Source of the DNA: Pseudomonas proteolytica
GTDB lineage: Bacteria > Pseudomonadota > Gammaproteobacteria > Pseudomonadales > Pseudomonadaceae
Length of the DNA stretch: 64,000 bases
NCBI RefSeq assembly: GCF_007858275.1
Contig: NZ_VFEV01000013.1
Location: 85,982-149,981 of the forward strand
Direction of reading: 5' to 3'
In this document: positions 62,993 to 64,000 of the stretch, one piece after another
How the letters are laid out: every line of letters starts with the position of its first letter
How positions within the stretch are numbered: the stretch's first letter is position 1
Notes under the pieces: generated by a model
The model's database searches: none
Told to the model about the DNA's origin: nothing
Seen by the model: the letters and a program-made list of their open reading frames with translations, nothing else
Program-made: the position numbers and the translations under genes

Positions 62993-63835
62993 ATGAAGGG
63001 AATGCTCCGCGCCACCTGGCTGCTGTTGCTGTTGTGTGCCAGCCAGGCCCACGCCGCTACCGCCCAGGAACAGGACGCCCAGGCCGCCAAGGCGCTGCTG
63101 GAGAAGGCTCTGGCCTACTACCATGACCACGGTGACAAGGCCTTCGCCGCCTTCAGCCGCCAGGGCGAGTTTGTCGACAAGGACCGTTATGTGTTCGTGG
63201 TCGATACCAAGGGCGTGCTGCTGGCCAGTGGCGGCCCGTCATCGGCGTTGATCGGGCGCGACGTGTCCAAAGTGCTCGGCCCGGACCTGCGCGAGTCCTT
63301 CACGGAGGCGTTGAAAATCCCGGAAGGCAATGGCATCCAGCAGGCCGAATACCGCTGGCAGAACTGGAACGATGGCAAGGTTGAACGCAAGCGTGTGTTC
63401 TACCAGCGCATCGGCCAGCACATCCTCGCCGTCGGCTATTACCTGCCCCGCGCCACGCCCGAACAGGCCAAGGCCCTGCGGGACAAGGCGGTCAAGGACC
63501 TGGAAAAAAACGAAGCGGGCACCCTGAAGGCAATCAACGCGCTGCAAGGTGGCTTCCTGCAGGACGACCTGTATGTGTTCGTGGTCGACCTGGATACCGG
63601 GCGCTACGTGGCCCATGGCACCGACCTGCGCCTGATCAACACCGACTTTGCCAAGGTCAAGGACCCGGACGGCAAGCCCGTGGGTGAGCCGATCCTGGCA
63701 CTGATGAAGGAGCAGGGTCAGGGCGAATATGAGTACCGCTGGAAAAACCCGGTGACCGGCAAGGTGGAAGACAAGCATGCCTACCTGCGCAAGAGTGGGC
63801 ATTTTCTAGTGGCAGTGGGTTACTACAGCCCATAA
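62993..63835 (+). CDS. secreted tandem Cache-domain protein
   Basis: A 280-residue periplasmic protein with a signal peptide (residues 1-20, ending AHA). Two single Cache-like domains follow, about residues 25-145 and 155-280. They repeat the same phrases: RYVFVVDTKGVLLASGGP / LYVFVVDLDTGRYVAHGT and EYRWQNWNDGKVERKRVF / EYRWKNPVTGKVEDKHAY, then ILAVGYYLP / FLVAVGYYSP. This is an internal duplication. There is no membrane helix or signalling domain, so it may be a ligand-binding subunit or scavenger. The ATG follows GAGGGACGGGTCA. Confidence 0.87.
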   Translation: MKGMLRATWLLLLLCASQAHAATAQEQDAQAAKALLEKALAYYHDHGDKAFAAFSRQGEFVDKDRYVFVVDTKGVLLASGGPSSALIGRDVSKVLGPDLRESFTEALKIPEGNGIQQAEYRWQNWNDGKVERKRVFYQRIGQHILAVGYYLPRATPEQAKALRDKAVKDLEKNEAGTLKAINALQGGFLQDDLYVFVVDLDTGRYVAHGTDLRLINTDFAKVKDPDGKPVGEPILALMKEQGQGEYEYRWKNPVTGKVEDKHAYLRKSGHFLVAVGYYSP

Positions 63836-63858
63836 AGCGCCCGCGCTAAAGAATCCCC

Positions 63859-63878
63859 GTGGCGAGGGGGCTCGTCCC
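63859..63878. repeat. truncated REP (gtggcgaggggg type)
   Basis: GTGGCGAGGGGGCTCGTCCC is the first half of the repeat seen whole at 23287. The inverted partner does not follow; the IS-like sequence begins within a few bases. Confidence 0.65.
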
Positions 63879-63884
63879 GGTACA

Positions 63885-64000
63885 AACCGGGGACATCGTT
63901 TACATTTCTAACCGGGGACATGGTTTACAGGTTAATACGCATGGTCAGGAGGTATCTGATCATGCCCTGGAACCAAGAGTCCCCCATGAATCAACGAATC
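63885..64000 (+). mobile_element. left end of an insertion sequence, IS481-like (cut by window edge)
   Basis: Two near-identical copies of CCGGGGACATSGTTTACA lie in direct repeat at 63887-63904 and 63912-63929, followed by a transposase start with a perfect AGGAGG. This motif and the transposase N-terminus MPWNQESPMNQRI look like IS481-type elements in pseudomonads. The exact terminal base and target duplication cannot be set from one end. Confidence 0.6.
63962..64000 (+). CDS. transposase, N-terminal 13 codons only
   Basis: The frame MPWNQESPMNQRI runs off the window. AGGAGG at 63947-63952 is 9 bases before the ATG. The start resembles IS481-family transposases (MPW..., followed by a basic helix-turn-helix), but 13 residues are too few for certainty. 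Confidence 0.55.
   Translation, partial: MPWNQESPMNQRI

Noticed and set aside
1..64000. CRISPR arrays, tRNA or rRNA genes, prophage
   Set aside because: No regularly spaced direct repeats, cloverleaf sequences, rRNA signatures or phage structural genes were seen. The repeats present are REP-type inverted pairs.

Overview
This 64 kb window reads as a piece of Pseudomonas chromosome, most likely from the P. fluorescens group. The supports are high-GC coding with strong third-position G/C, Shine-Dalgarno sites of the AGGAG type, many short inverted REP/REPIN-like repeats of the gtggcgaggggg and tgtaggagc types, and a gene set familiar from fluorescent pseudomonads (aceK, hrpA, lpxO, aqpZ, azoR, pxpABC, ptrB, rnd-ycgL, a MoxR/VWA pair). 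No rRNA, tRNA, CRISPR array or prophage was seen. The left edge cuts an MFS transporter and the right edge cuts an insertion sequence.

Layout. 1-5 kb: MFS transporter end, DUF2177 membrane protein, CvfB-like RNA-binding protein, a small basic protein, a TorF-like porin and a lipoprotein. 4.5-8.2 kb: a minus-strand copper block copA-copB-copC-copD with a CopR-box-like site in front of copA; copD appears to have lost its middle third in frame. 8-20.6 kb: housekeeping and accessory genes (DEAD-box helicase, YbdG-like mechanosensitive channel, DMT exporter, azoR, LysR regulator, alpha/beta hydrolase, ppiA, ABC exporter, aqpZ, GNAT protein). 20.7-24.6 kb: an OprP/OprO-type porin gene broken by one in-frame TAG, an ECF sigma/anti-sigma pair and a FabH-like ketoacyl synthase. 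24.8-30.6 kb: hrpA and aceK. 31-37 kb: a chemoreceptor, two convergent DMT transporters, a GNAT/small-protein pair and lpxO. 37-41.3 kb: cysK, a DUF748 protein and a MoxR ATPase/VWA pair. 41.4-45 kb: the 5-oxoprolinase operon pxpA-pxpB-pxpC with a divergent LysR gene and a clean ATC-N9-GAT palindrome between them. 45-54 kb: a membrane/amidotransferase cluster, ptrB, a spermidine-synthase-like gene, yajD, a SPOUT methyltransferase, a degenerate peptidase and a nitroreductase. 54.3-57.8 kb: a lone 1150-residue protein ending in a kinase fold like the OspG/NleH effectors, the most novel-looking gene here. 57.8-64 kb: a 2-hydroxyacid dehydrogenase, rnd-ycgL, a methyltransferase, a PuuA-type glutamine synthetase, a secreted double-Cache protein, and an IS that has landed in or against a REP sequence.

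Working units. copABCD handles copper in the periplasm and outer membrane, but no copRS pair lies in the window. pxpABC opens 5-oxoproline to glutamate. MoxR with the VWA protein is a chaperone-like pair. The sigma/anti-sigma genes form a self-contained regulatory pair. Starts were moved inward from the longest reading frame wherever a signal peptide, Shine-Dalgarno site or family N-terminus argued for it. All calls come from reading the sequence and remembered family features; no database search was run.
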